From Paracoccaceae bacterium (GTDB taxonomy: Bacteria; Pseudomonadota; Alphaproteobacteria; Rhodobacterales; Rhodobacteraceae): a DNA stretch of 34,038 nucleotides. Positions 24,515 to 32,782 of the stretch are shown here, in pieces (position 1 is the stretch's first letter; the number at the start of each line of letters is the position of its first letter). Below the pieces are notes generated by a model, which worked only from the letters and a program-made list of their open reading frames with translations, had not been told where the DNA came from and did no database searches. A program made the translations under genes and the position numbers. Location of the stretch: NCBI GenBank assembly GCA_021648225.1, contig JAKITE010000015.1:1-34038 (forward strand). The letters run 5' to 3'.

Positions 24515-24826
24515 ATGTCTTGTCACATCACTCTTACTATTGCCTTCAAAAGGCATGCAAGAGAACAGATGGGCGAACGTGACATTATTATGGGTGATGT
24601 CCTATATGTACTAAAAAATGGATTTATTTATGTTGAACCTATCCCTGCAACCACAAATGGCTACTTTAGATACGCAATTGAAAGCATTTCGCCAAACAGT
24701 GGCGGGCGAAAAATTCGTTTAATTGTTATCCCTGACTACAAAAACTGCGGCATTAAACTGATAACCGTCATGTGGGTTGATGAGACCCAAACGCGCGCAG
24801 GCACAATAACTGAGGAAGAAAAATGA
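24515..24826 (+). CDS. DUF4258 domain protein (putative toxin)
   Basis: A 103-residue protein with the DUF4258 pattern: FKRHAREQMGERDI (H14, R16, R22), then VLYVLKNG and a late VITVMW-like strand (LITVMWVDET). Such proteins are predicted RelE/BrnT-like nuclease toxins. The stop overlaps the ATG of an HTH gene by 4 bp, the usual arrangement of a toxin-antitoxin pair with the toxin first, as in MqsRA. Toxicity is not shown by sequence. The start ATG 24515 follows an AGAGAG stretch. Confidence 0.75.
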   Translation: MSCHITLTIAFKRHAREQMGERDIIMGDVLYVLKNGFIYVEPIPATTNGYFRYAIESISPNSGGRKIRLIVIPDYKNCGIKLITVMWVDETQTRAGTITEEEK

Positions 24827-25269
24827 CTCAATTTCATTATACTGAATGTGGGCTTCAAAATGTTTACATCAATGGACTGGAGCCGGTAATAGACGATGAA
24901 GGGGATGAAGTGCTGGAAATCCGGTTCATCAATGCCCTTCATGCTGAGATATCCATTGGCATCATTAATCACAGTAATGGAATCAGTGGCCCTGAGCTAC
25001 GCTATCTACGCACAGAAATGGGCTACACTCAGGCAGAGTTGTCTGAAATCGTTCAAAAAGACAAACAGACAATTGGCCGGTGGGAGCGTGTCGAAATAGA
25101 AATTGATAGCGCATCCGAAACTGTCATTCGACTTTTGGCAATTGAAAAGTTGAAGATTCCATATGAAGATGGAATTGAAGCCATTGCTCGTAAAAGTGTT
25201 GCGTCTGCCAAAAATCAGACAATTCACATAAATGCCGAAAGCGACGGCTACCGGCTTGAAGCTGCCTGA
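24823..25269 (+). CDS. HTH protein of the MqsA/YgiT-like antitoxin type
   Basis: A 148-residue protein. It starts with FHYTECGLQNVYINGLEP, a known N-terminal module of regulators paired with DUF4258 proteins. Then an XRE-type HTH at about 57-90: GPELRYLRTEMGYTQAELSE, followed by DKQTIGRWE. The paired zinc-finger cysteines of true MqsA are absent (only C10 is seen). It would neutralise the upstream protein and repress the pair's promoter, by analogy with MqsA. Confidence 0.78.
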   Translation: MTQFHYTECGLQNVYINGLEPVIDDEGDEVLEIRFINALHAEISIGIINHSNGISGPELRYLRTEMGYTQAELSEIVQKDKQTIGRWERVEIEIDSASETVIRLLAIEKLKIPYEDGIEAIARKSVASAKNQTIHINAESDGYRLEAA

Positions 25270-25612
25270 TTTTGTGTAGCCACTTCCTGCCGCTCTTTTT
25301 GGGGCGACAGGTTCCCTGCAAGTCAGTTGTTCCAGGTTCACGTTTCCTTGCCAAAGCAGCATGGCCATGGCGCAGAAAAATTGCACCAGTCGCCACGAAT
25401 TCGAATCTCGTCGCCCGCTCCAGTTTTTTGATCTCGCGTTTTTTGATCTCACGGCGCAAGGCGCCTCTGATGGGTGGCCTGACCGGCCGAGGCGCGGTCG
25501 CACCTTTGGGAGGCTTGCTTTGCTGAATTCACAACAATGTTGGCCTTTGTGTCACTGGGCCGGTTGACCAACCCTTTGGAAATCTGGCATTCAGATAAAA
25601 AAGGGGAATGTT
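25270..25612. other. 343-bp gap: right island end and structured repeats
   Basis: It contains the right 23-bp tRNA-Gly repeat (25400-25422), then a 15-bp tandem duplication (25423-25437 and 25438-25452, 14 of 15 identical, GTTTTTTGATCTCRC), then a long hairpin. The stem GCGCCTC (25461-25467) pairs with GAGGCGC (25489-25495), with an inner GGCC/GGCC stem at 25476-25488. ORFs on both strands here are antisense or out-of-frame reads of the tRNA repeat and are not called. Confidence 0.6.
25400..25422 (+). repeat. Right 23-bp repeat (copy of tRNA-Gly 3' end)
   Basis: Identical to 23997-24019. The bases before it are only partly similar to the tRNA, so the repeat limit is clear. It does not form a tRNA. 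Confidence 0.85.
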
Positions 25613-26569
25613 GTGAATAAAGAAATTCCTGCCGATGGCTTTTTGCAGAAAAAATTTGCTGACAAATTCACCACCGCGTCAGGCGAACCGCGCGCGGTTG
25701 TTGAATTAACCGGCGTCAAAACCCTTTGGTTCAATACCGGAACCCTGTGCAATATCACCTGCGCCAATTGCTATATCGAAAGCAGCCCCGAAAATGACCG
25801 CCTTGTCTATATGGATGAGCACGAGGTCGAGGATTACCTGAACCAAATCAAAGCCCGCAACTGGCCTACCACCGAAATCGGGTTTACGGGGGGAGAGCCA
25901 TTCATGAACCCGCGCATTATTGAAATGGCGCGGCTGGCATTGGCGCGCGGGTTTGAGGTGTTGATTCTAACCAATGCCATGCGGCCAATGATGCGTAAAC
26001 GGGTGCAGGATGGCCTGATTGACTTACAAAAAACCTATGGCGACAGGTTGACCTTGCGGGTGTCGCTGGATCATTTTGAAAAACATATACATGATCAGGA
26101 ACGTGGCACAGGCGCTTGGCAAAAAACCCTGAAAGGCATGCGCTGGTTGCGTGATAATGGCATTAAAATGGCCGTGGCCGGGCGGTCTGTCTGGGCAGAT
26201 TCCGATCACCAAAGTCGTAAGGGCTATGCGGCGTTGTTTCGGGCCGAAGGGTTCAAGATTGATTCTGAAAATCTGGCCATGACCGTGCTGTTTCCAGAAA
26301 TGGATGAAACAGTGGATGTGCCTGAAATAACAACAGCTTGCTGGGGCATCTTGAACAAATCCCCTGATGAGGTGATGTGTGCAAATTCCCGCATGGTGGT
26401 CAAGCGGCGCGGCGCCGAAAAACCCGTGGTGCTGGCTTGCACTCTGCTGGCCTATACGCCGGAATTCGAGCTGGGCGAAACCCTGCAATCTGCCGAAAAA
26501 CCGGTGCATCTAAACCACCATCATTGTGCCAAATTCTGCGTTCTGGGCGGTGCCAGTTGCAGCGCATGA
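25613..26569 (+). CDS. Radical SAM protein of unknown specificity
   Basis: A 318-residue radical SAM enzyme. The 4Fe-4S cluster motif is CNITCANC (C46, C50, C53), and the SAM-binding GGEP appears in GFTGGEPF (about 92-99). The C-terminus is Cys-rich (C305, C309, C316 in the last 14 residues), plus two mid-chain Cys, which could bind an auxiliary cluster. The start is GTG 25613 with AAGGGGA upstream. The neighbour downstream is a broken secreted-repeat gene, and I see no precursor peptide or partner that defines a substrate. Confidence 0.85.
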   Translation: MNKEIPADGFLQKKFADKFTTASGEPRAVVELTGVKTLWFNTGTLCNITCANCYIESSPENDRLVYMDEHEVEDYLNQIKARNWPTTEIGFTGGEPFMNPRIIEMARLALARGFEVLILTNAMRPMMRKRVQDGLIDLQKTYGDRLTLRVSLDHFEKHIHDQERGTGAWQKTLKGMRWLRDNGIKMAVAGRSVWADSDHQSRKGYAALFRAEGFKIDSENLAMTVLFPEMDETVDVPEITTACWGILNKSPDEVMCANSRMVVKRRGAEKPVVLACTLLAYTPEFELGETLQSAEKPVHLNHHHCAKFCVLGGASCSA

Positions 26570-26605
26570 TGCAAATATAACCCCGAACCAACAGGAGTGC
26601 AGCTT

Positions 26606-27007
26606 ATGAAAACCTCGATATTACCGGTTTGCGCCATAATCACCGCGTTTGGCGCATTGCCCGCCATGGCAGTTTCCCACGGCAATGAATTTGTGCATAG
26701 CCGCACCAATAACGGCCAGTATTATGTGATGTATCAGACCCATATGTCGCTTTATACTTATGAAAATGACAGTGGCGGGGTTTAAACCTGTTATGATGAT
26801 TGCGCGCAAAACTGGCCTCCGGCACTGTTGCCTGCCGACACGCCGCTGGGTGAGAATTACAGCTTGATACAACGATCAAATGGCAGCTTTCAGGCGGCAT
26901 ATAAGGGCCAGCCGCTTTATCTATCCATATTGGACAAAAAAATCGGAGACATCAACGGTGACGGTATCGGCAATGTCTGGTTTCTGGCGCGGCCCGATTT
27001 GATGTAA
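26606..27007 (+). pseudogene. Secreted-repeat (COG4315-like) protein gene broken by an in-frame TAA
   Basis: From ATG 26606 (AGGAG upstream) the frame gives a signal peptide ending ALPAMA, then a HSRTNNGQYYVMY segment and the family motif LYTYENDSGGV, then TAA at 26783-26785. Beyond the stop the same frame continues open for 73 codons to TAA 27005-27007 with the expected family continuation TCYDDCAQNWPPALLP and a final GDGIGNVWFLARPD. One base change (for example TCA to TAA) explains it. The Yx(FWY)xxD-type motif and the Cys pair are typical of this periplasmic family of unknown function. A sequencing error is possible. Confidence 0.82.
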
Positions 27008-27009
27008 CC

Positions 27010-28125
27010 CTAGCGCCCATTTAATCCATCCTTAAGCACCGCCCGCACCACATCCATATCAACGTCTTTTTCAACAAATGCCGCCCCGATGCCGCGCGCC
27101 AGAATAAACGCGATTTTGCCGTTGGAGACCTTTTTGTCTTGTCCCATCAGGCGAATCAATCCGTCAGCATCGGGCAAATCACCCGCAATATCAGCCATGT
27201 CTTTTTTCATACCCATTGCAGCCAAATGCAGCCGCACCCGGCTTGGGTCTTCTTGCGAACACAGCCCCAACCGTTGTGACAACTCAAACGCCAAGGCACA
27301 GCCAATCGCCACTGCTTCGCCGTGCAACAAGCGGTCTGAATATCCGGTCGCGGCCTCAAGCGCGTGGCCAAAGGTGTGGCCAAGGTTCAGCAATGCCCGC
27401 TCGCCATGTTCTTTTTCATCGCGTGCCACAATGCCGGCTTTCATCTCGCAAGACCCGCGGATGGCATGGATGCGTTTTTCCTGATCTCCCGCTGCCATTA
27501 ACGGGCCGTGTTTTTCCAGCCAGCCGAAAAAATCCGCGTCGCCCAGCAACCCGTATTTCACCACCTCGCCATAGCCTGACAGGAACTGGCGCGGATCAAG
27601 CGTGTTCAAAACATCGGTGTCGGCCAGCACCAGTTGTGGTTGGTGAAACGCCCCGATCAGGTTTTTTCCCTGCACCGAATTAATGCCGGTTTTGCCGCCA
27701 ACCGAGCTATCCACCTGCGCCAAAAGCGAGGTCGGAATTTGAATAAATTCAACCCCGCGCCGCAAAATCGCTGCTGCAAAACCGGCCAAATCGCCAATCA
27801 CACCGCCGCCAAAGGCCACCACCATATCGCTGCGCTCAACCCGCTGTTCGATCAGCCATTCAACGGCTTTTTCCAAACCGGCCCAGCCTTTGGTTTTTTC
27901 ACCGGCAGGCAATGCCAAAGCCTGCATTTTAATGCCTTGCGCCTGCAAGCCATCCCGCAAAGCATCCAGATGCAGGGCCGCAACGGTTTCGTCGGTTAAC
28001 ACAAACACCCGTTTCTGGTTTAGAAACGGCGCAATCAGCGCGCCGGATTGGGCCAGTAATCCGGGGCCGATTTTAATATCATAGCTGCGCTCTGGCAGAT
28101 TAACAGACAGCGATTCAACGGTCAT
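27010..28125 (-). CDS. aroB: 3-dehydroquinate synthase
   Basis: A 371-residue AroB, second step of the shikimate pathway: it turns DAHP into 3-dehydroquinate with NAD and a divalent metal. Motifs: GGGVIGDLAGFAA (about 96-108), IPTSLLAQVDSSVGGKTGIN, and GHTFGHALE, which includes metal-binding His residues. The start is ATG 28125 (MTVESLSVNLPERSYDI); longer frames would run deep into aroK. It overlaps the aroK end by 11 bp, so the pair is coupled. Length is normal for the family. Confidence 0.96.
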   Translation of the reverse strand: MTVESLSVNLPERSYDIKIGPGLLAQSGALIAPFLNQKRVFVLTDETVAALHLDALRDGLQAQGIKMQALALPAGEKTKGWAGLEKAVEWLIEQRVERSDMVVAFGGGVIGDLAGFAAAILRRGVEFIQIPTSLLAQVDSSVGGKTGINSVQGKNLIGAFHQPQLVLADTDVLNTLDPRQFLSGYGEVVKYGLLGDADFFGWLEKHGPLMAAGDQEKRIHAIRGSCEMKAGIVARDEKEHGERALLNLGHTFGHALEAATGYSDRLLHGEAVAIGCALAFELSQRLGLCSQEDPSRVRLHLAAMGMKKDMADIAGDLPDADGLIRLMGQDKKVSNGKIAFILARGIGAAFVEKDVDMDVVRAVLKDGLNGR

Positions 28126-28666
28126 GGTCAAGCTTTCTGCCAAGACTGGCAACAATATCGTCAACAACGGCTTCGTGGGGGTTTGTTGCTTTGCTTTCAA
28201 CGGTAATATCTGCGGTTGCATATACCGGATTGCGGGCCAGCAAAAGCGTATTCAACACTTGTTTGGGGTTTTCCTGTTGCAACAATGGCCGCCCGGGCTT
28301 GCCTGCCACCCGCGCCCAAAGGGTCTCCAGATCAGCCTTGAGCCAGATAGAAATCGCCCTGCCCTGTATGGTTTTTCGGGTTTTTTCAGACATAAACGCG
28401 CCGCCACCTGTGGATAAAACACAAGCTGGCCCGTTTAATAACCGCTCGATCACCCGCTCTTCGCCCTCGCGAAAATGCTGTTCGCCATATCGGGCAAAGA
28501 TTTCCGCAATCGGCAGGCCCGCAGCGACAATGATTTCATCATCCGCATCGACAAACGGCATATCCAGTCGATCCGCCAAACGGCGACCAACGGTGGATTT
28601 GCCCGCACCCATTAATCCGACCAGAACAAGGGTCTTGTTAGTGATTTCTTGCCGATCATCAGACAA
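28115..28666 (-). CDS. aroK: Shikimate kinase
   Basis: A 183-residue shikimate kinase, phosphorylating shikimate with ATP. Walker A is GLMGAGKST (near residue 17), followed by VGRRLA; shikimate-binding DADDEI and FR(E)GEE segments are present, as is the GGGAF motif and the lid RPLL. No ATG lies at a sensible place; the first ATG (28777) would add 37 hydrophobic residues. TTG 28666 gives MSDDRQEITNK and has GGAAAG about 8 nt upstream, so it is chosen, with moderate certainty. It is the first gene of aroKB. Confidence 0.92.
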   Translation of the reverse strand: MSDDRQEITNKTLVLVGLMGAGKSTVGRRLADRLDMPFVDADDEIIVAAGLPIAEIFARYGEQHFREGEERVIERLLNGPACVLSTGGGAFMSEKTRKTIQGRAISIWLKADLETLWARVAGKPGRPLLQQENPKQVLNTLLLARNPVYATADITVESKATNPHEAVVDDIVASLGRKLDHDR

Positions 28667-28815
28667 TTTGAAAACTTTCCGTTGCAAGTGATTGCTGGCA
28701 GGCCAAATTCGCGCTATCAAGGGCCAAAGCACCAAAACCAAATATATAATAATCGGTGTAGCATTGTGGCAGAGCAAGGCAAAGCCCGAAACGGGAATTT
28801 GCAGAAAGGCAGCGG

Positions 28816-28953
28816 ATGATTTACCGCCTGGTTAAATATTTGTTGATATTGGCGGTGCTGGTCGCCGCCGCCATTGCCGCTTATGCGGTGTTTTTTGATT
28901 TGCCCCCCCCCAGCCGAGAAATCATCATTTCCGTAACACCAAACGGAACCTGA
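28816..28953 (+). CDS. Small membrane protein
   Basis: A 45-residue ORF too short for routine calling. It starts MIYRLVKYLLILAVLV and has one hydrophobic helix (about 6-26), then a short outside tail with PPPS. AAAGG lies about 7 nt upstream of the ATG, and it ends 3 bp before the ATG of the large exported protein, so it is likely its operon partner. It contains a run of nine C at 28903-28911. Function unknown. Confidence 0.65.
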   Translation: MIYRLVKYLLILAVLVAAAIAAYAVFFDLPPPSREIIISVTPNGT

Positions 28954-28956
28954 CCC

Positions 28957-30489
28957 ATGCGTGTGCTTTCAGCCCTTTTGTTAAGCGCACAGGTCGCTAT
29001 TGCCGAAGCACCGCTAAGCGCCATTGACTGGCTAAGCGAAAGCCTGTCACAACCGCCTAATTTTGTGATTACCCCCCCAAGCCCGCCAAATGTGATGCTA
29101 AGCAGCAGCATTTTCAGCAGCTCGCTTGATCTGGTTAGCCGCGATGCCGCCGGGATATTGCCGCCAGCCATTACCGGTTTTCCGGCCCGTCTGTGGGGGG
29201 ATATGCCTGCCGATCAGGTTATTCTGGCGCTGGAAAACCATAAACCGGCCGGCGTGCCGGAATTACACAGCCTGTTTCGCAATCTGTTGCTGGCGCAGGC
29301 TGACCCGCCTTTGGCCGGAGAACAGGTTTCACCATTACTGACCCGCATTGATTTACTGATGGATATGGGCGCATTGGACGAGGCCGAAACCCTGATTAAA
29401 CTGGCAGGTGTGACCGAGCCTGAAATTTTTAAACAATGGTTCGATGTATCGATTATGGCCAATCGCACCCGTGCGGTTTGTGCTGCATTGGCTGAATCGC
29501 CAGATTTAAGTGATGATGTCACCACAAGGGTGGTTTGCCTTGCGCGTGGCGGAGACTGGAACGCCGCTGCCATTACCCTGTCGCTGTCGGCCAGTATCGG
29601 TGATCTGGAACCCCTGCGCGAGGAATTGTTGATCCGGTTTCTTGATCCCGATCTTTTTGCCCATGACCAGGAAACCGTCTTTCCCGACCCGTTTACACCG
29701 GTTGATTTTGCCCTGCGCGAAGCATTGGGCCTGCCGCGCCCCACCCCGATGCCGCTGATGTTTCTGCCCGCAGACCTGAAACTCAACACCCCGCAACGGC
29801 GCCGCATGGAAGCCGCCGAACAGCTTGTGCAATCTGCCGCCATTCCTACCTCGTTACTGTTTGCCGCCTATCGGGGTGGGCGCCCCGCATCGTCGGGCGG
29901 CATTTGGGAGCGCGCAAACGTGGTGCAACGACTGGATCGCGCCTTGATCGGGGATGACGATGTTGCATTGGCCAATGCCATTCAACAAGCATTTGAGGAA
30001 ATGGCAAATGTAGGCCTGTTGCCGGCATTGGCGGCAGAATATTCCGATGCCTTGGCCCATCACCCCAAAAGCCCGGACCTTGAAAGCGTTTCAACCATGG
30101 TGCAAACGCTTTTATTACTGCAAGGCATCCCTGTTTCTGCATGGGTAGAAACCAACGAGCCGGATTCAACCAGAATAGAAATGGCCCGCATTCTGGCCAG
30201 CCGAATCCCTGTTTTGGGCCTTAGCCCCTATGACGACCCGTTGCTAAATGCGATATTTGCCGCATTTGCCGACCAAACGCCGCCTTTGTCCAGTTTTTCC
30301 TACAATCTGGACCTGATAGAAAGCGGCCAAATAGGTGCAGGGGTTCTTGTGGCGCTTGGGTTGCTGGCAAATGGTTTTGATGGCGAACCCGCCAATATCC
30401 ACGAAGGTCTTTTTCTGTTGCGCAAAGCAGGGCTGGACGGCGCAGCGCGGCGGGTTGCCATTCAATTACTGCTGACCCAAATGCCATGA
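28957..30489 (+). CDS. Exported helical protein of unknown function
   Basis: A 510-residue protein with an N-terminal signal-like segment (MRVLSALLLSAQVAIAEA, cleavage likely after AIA). The rest is mostly alpha-helical, with weak repeat-like helical pairs that suggest a TPR/solenoid fold. I do not recognise a named family, though the aroK–this gene–xerD order seems typical of Rhodobacterales. The ATG follows the small membrane protein by 3 bp, and its stop overlaps the xerD start by 4 bp (ATGA). A periplasmic role is inferred from the signal segment. Confidence 0.75.
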   Translation: MRVLSALLLSAQVAIAEAPLSAIDWLSESLSQPPNFVITPPSPPNVMLSSSIFSSSLDLVSRDAAGILPPAITGFPARLWGDMPADQVILALENHKPAGVPELHSLFRNLLLAQADPPLAGEQVSPLLTRIDLLMDMGALDEAETLIKLAGVTEPEIFKQWFDVSIMANRTRAVCAALAESPDLSDDVTTRVVCLARGGDWNAAAITLSLSASIGDLEPLREELLIRFLDPDLFAHDQETVFPDPFTPVDFALREALGLPRPTPMPLMFLPADLKLNTPQRRRMEAAEQLVQSAAIPTSLLFAAYRGGRPASSGGIWERANVVQRLDRALIGDDDVALANAIQQAFEEMANVGLLPALAAEYSDALAHHPKSPDLESVSTMVQTLLLLQGIPVSAWVETNEPDSTRIEMARILASRIPVLGLSPYDDPLLNAIFAAFADQTPPLSSFSYNLDLIESGQIGAGVLVALGLLANGFDGEPANIHEGLFLLRKAGLDGAARRVAIQLLLTQMP

Positions 30490-31397
30490 CCCACCCGTGG
30501 ATTCCGGTTTTTCTTGAGGCAACACAGGCCGAAAACGATACCGCCGACAATACAATAATCGCCTATCACAAAGACCTTGAAAAATTTTGCGGCCATTTAG
30601 CAAGCAATAACCTGACCGCAGAAACAGCCAGCCGCAGCGATATTGAGGATTACTTGCTGGGGCTGGAAACCGCAGGCTATGCCACGGCAACCCGGGCGCG
30701 CAACCTTTCAACAATCAAACAGTTTTACCGGTTTGCCTTTCAAGAAGGTTTCAGGCCGGATGACCCCGCAGGGCAAATCAAAGGCCCGGGATCCATCAAA
30801 AAACTACCGGTTATCATCAGCGAAAAAGACGTCGACAAATTACTGAAAGCAACCGGAAATTCTGGCAAAACCGAATTTGACCGGTGCCGGAATATCTGCA
30901 TGCTGGAACTGCTTTATGCCTCCGGAATGCGGGTGACGGAACTGGTATCCTTGCCAGCCGCGTCGGTGCGCGGCAACCCCGAAATGATACTGGTGCGCGG
31001 CAAAGCTGGGCGCGAACGCATGGTGCCATTATCCCCAGATGCGCGAAATACTACGCAACATTGGCTGCGTCTACGCGATGCCAAAATGAACGATAATCGA
31101 CAATCGTCAGCTTTTCTTTTCCCGAACAACTCCAAAATCGGCCATTTCAGCAGGGTTCAGTTTTTTACATTGATAAAACAGCTTGCGGTGCAGGCGGGGC
31201 TGGACCCGTCAAAAATCTCGCCGCACACGCTTCGACATGCCTTTGCCACCCATCTTTTGGCCAACGGGGCCGATTTGCGCAGTATTCAAATGTTGTTGGG
31301 CCATTCCGATATTTCCACCACCGAAATATACACCCATGTGCTGGATGAACGGCTAAAGACACTGGTTCTGGAAAAGCATCCTTTGGCAAAAACCTGA
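30486..31397 (+). CDS. xerD: Tyrosine recombinase XerD-like
   Basis: A 303-residue chromosome-dimer-resolution recombinase. Catalytic residues: R149 in ASGMRVTEL, K173, H247 and R250 in SPHTLRHAFATHLL, H273 in LLGHSDISTT and Y282 in IYTHV. The N-terminal SAM-like domain (1-100) binds dif. Length and motifs match XerD rather than a phage integrase. Coupled to the exported-protein gene by an ATGA overlap. Confidence 0.93.
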   Translation: MTHPWIPVFLEATQAENDTADNTIIAYHKDLEKFCGHLASNNLTAETASRSDIEDYLLGLETAGYATATRARNLSTIKQFYRFAFQEGFRPDDPAGQIKGPGSIKKLPVIISEKDVDKLLKATGNSGKTEFDRCRNICMLELLYASGMRVTELVSLPAASVRGNPEMILVRGKAGRERMVPLSPDARNTTQHWLRLRDAKMNDNRQSSAFLFPNNSKIGHFSRVQFFTLIKQLAVQAGLDPSKISPHTLRHAFATHLLANGADLRSIQMLLGHSDISTTEIYTHVLDERLKTLVLEKHPLAKT

Positions 31398-31480
31398 GAT
31401 CAGCCCAAGCGCCGCTTGCGAAAACTGTCTAAAACCATCATATTACCCCCTTGCGGATATTTTTTAAGGAGCAAAACCGG

Positions 31481-32782
31481 ATGGGCGGAGAAACGGTCGA
31501 GACTATAAATTTAACAACCATGATTTGGGGCATTGGCGCCGCGATTATTGTTCTGTTGATATTATCAGCCTTTTTTTCGGGCTCCGAAACTGCGCTTACG
31601 GCGGCAAATCGCGCCAAATTGCACAGCTTAGCCAAAGATGGCTCCAAGGGGGCCGAACGGGCGCTAAAGCTGACCGAGGATAGCGAACGGCTGATCGGGT
31701 CGGTTTTGCTGGGTAATAATCTGGTTAATATTCTGGCAACCTCATTGGCTACCAGCCTGTTTACCCTGCTTTACGGGGCCAATGGTATTGCAGTGGCCAC
31801 CCTTGTCATGACCCTTTTGGTGCTGATATTTGCCGAGGTGCTGCCCAAAACCTATGCCATTACCAACCCCGAAAAAGCCGCCAGCCTTGTGTCGCGTGTG
31901 GTGGCCCCGATTGTCTGGGCATTGTCGCCGGTTGTTACGGTTATTCGGGCTTTGGTGCGGTTATTATTGCGCCTGTTCGGGGTGCCGATTGACCGGCATA
32001 CCAGTTTTCTGGCCGCACATGAGGAAATCAAAGGTGCAATTTCGCTGCACCATTCCGAGGGCATGGTGCAAAAAGACGACCGCGACCGGCTATTGGGCGC
32101 GCTTGATCTGAAATTGCGCGAGGTTGATGAAATTATGCTGCATCGCTCTGACATCGAGATGATAGATGCGGATGCGCCCACCGGTGAAATCCTGTCGCAA
32201 TGTTTTCAATCCACCCATACCCGCATTCCGATTTTTCGCAATGAGCCGGAAAATGTGATTGGCGTGATGCACACCAAAGACCTGATGCGGGCCGTAGACG
32301 GGCTGATGTCTAACCCTGAAAGCCTCAGAAATATTGACGTGATGTCAATTGCACGCGACCCGTATTTTGTGCCCGAAACCACCACACTGGATGACCAGAT
32401 GCGCGAATTTCTGCGCCGAAAGGTGCATTTTGCGCTGGTGGTTGATGAATATGGATCCTTGCAAGGGTTGATCACGCTCGAAGACATTCTGGAAGAGATC
32501 GTTGGCGAAATCGCTGATGAACATGATGTTGATGCAGAGGATTTGCAGCGCGAATCCGATGGTTCGATTGTGGTAGACGGCGCCATGACCATCCGCGATC
32601 TGAACCGCGAATGCGAATGGAACCTACCCGATGACAACGCCAATACCGTGGCCGGTCTGGTGATCCACGAGGCCCAGATGATTCCGGCAGAGGGTCAGGT
32701 GTTTTCATTTCAAGGCATAAGATTCGAGGTGCTAACCCGCGAGGTCAACCGTATCACCAGCCTGAAACTGCGTAAAATCTAG
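31481..32782 (+). CDS. CNNM/CorC (HlyC) family membrane protein
   Basis: A 433-residue protein. Part 1 is a DUF21 (CNNM) membrane domain with helices near 12-31, 85-110 and 130-155, containing FFSGSETALTAANRAK. Part 2 is a CBS pair (about 195-325) with HTRIPIF and VDEYGSLQGLITLEDILEEI. Part 3 is a CorC_HlyC domain (about 345-430). Such proteins are linked to Mg2+/Co2+ export, once called hemolysins. The start is ATG 31481, as AAGGAG lies 9 nt upstream; ATG 31451 lacks a site. The stop shares bases with the stop of the convergent ATPase. Confidence 0.92.
   Translation: MGGETVETINLTTMIWGIGAAIIVLLILSAFFSGSETALTAANRAKLHSLAKDGSKGAERALKLTEDSERLIGSVLLGNNLVNILATSLATSLFTLLYGANGIAVATLVMTLLVLIFAEVLPKTYAITNPEKAASLVSRVVAPIVWALSPVVTVIRALVRLLLRLFGVPIDRHTSFLAAHEEIKGAISLHHSEGMVQKDDRDRLLGALDLKLREVDEIMLHRSDIEMIDADAPTGEILSQCFQSTHTRIPIFRNEPENVIGVMHTKDLMRAVDGLMSNPESLRNIDVMSIARDPYFVPETTTLDDQMREFLRRKVHFALVVDEYGSLQGLITLEDILEEIVGEIADEHDVDAEDLQRESDGSIVVDGAMTIRDLNRECEWNLPDDNANTVAGLVIHEAQMIPAEGQVFSFQGIRFEVLTREVNRITSLKLRKI

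Noticed and set aside
25006..25503. Minus-strand ORF with a GRRDSNS-like string
   Set aside because: It is antisense to the HTH gene and the tRNA-Gly repeat; this string is a known false product of reading tRNA 3' ends backwards.
26783..26785. Stop-codon recoding in the secreted-repeat gene
   Set aside because: The stop is TAA, not TGA or TAG, and no recoding element is seen. A point mutation is simpler.
30486..31397. xerD as the missing integrase of the tRNA-Gly mini-island
   Set aside because: It has XerD length and motifs, is coupled to a chromosomal gene and lies 5 kb outside the repeats.
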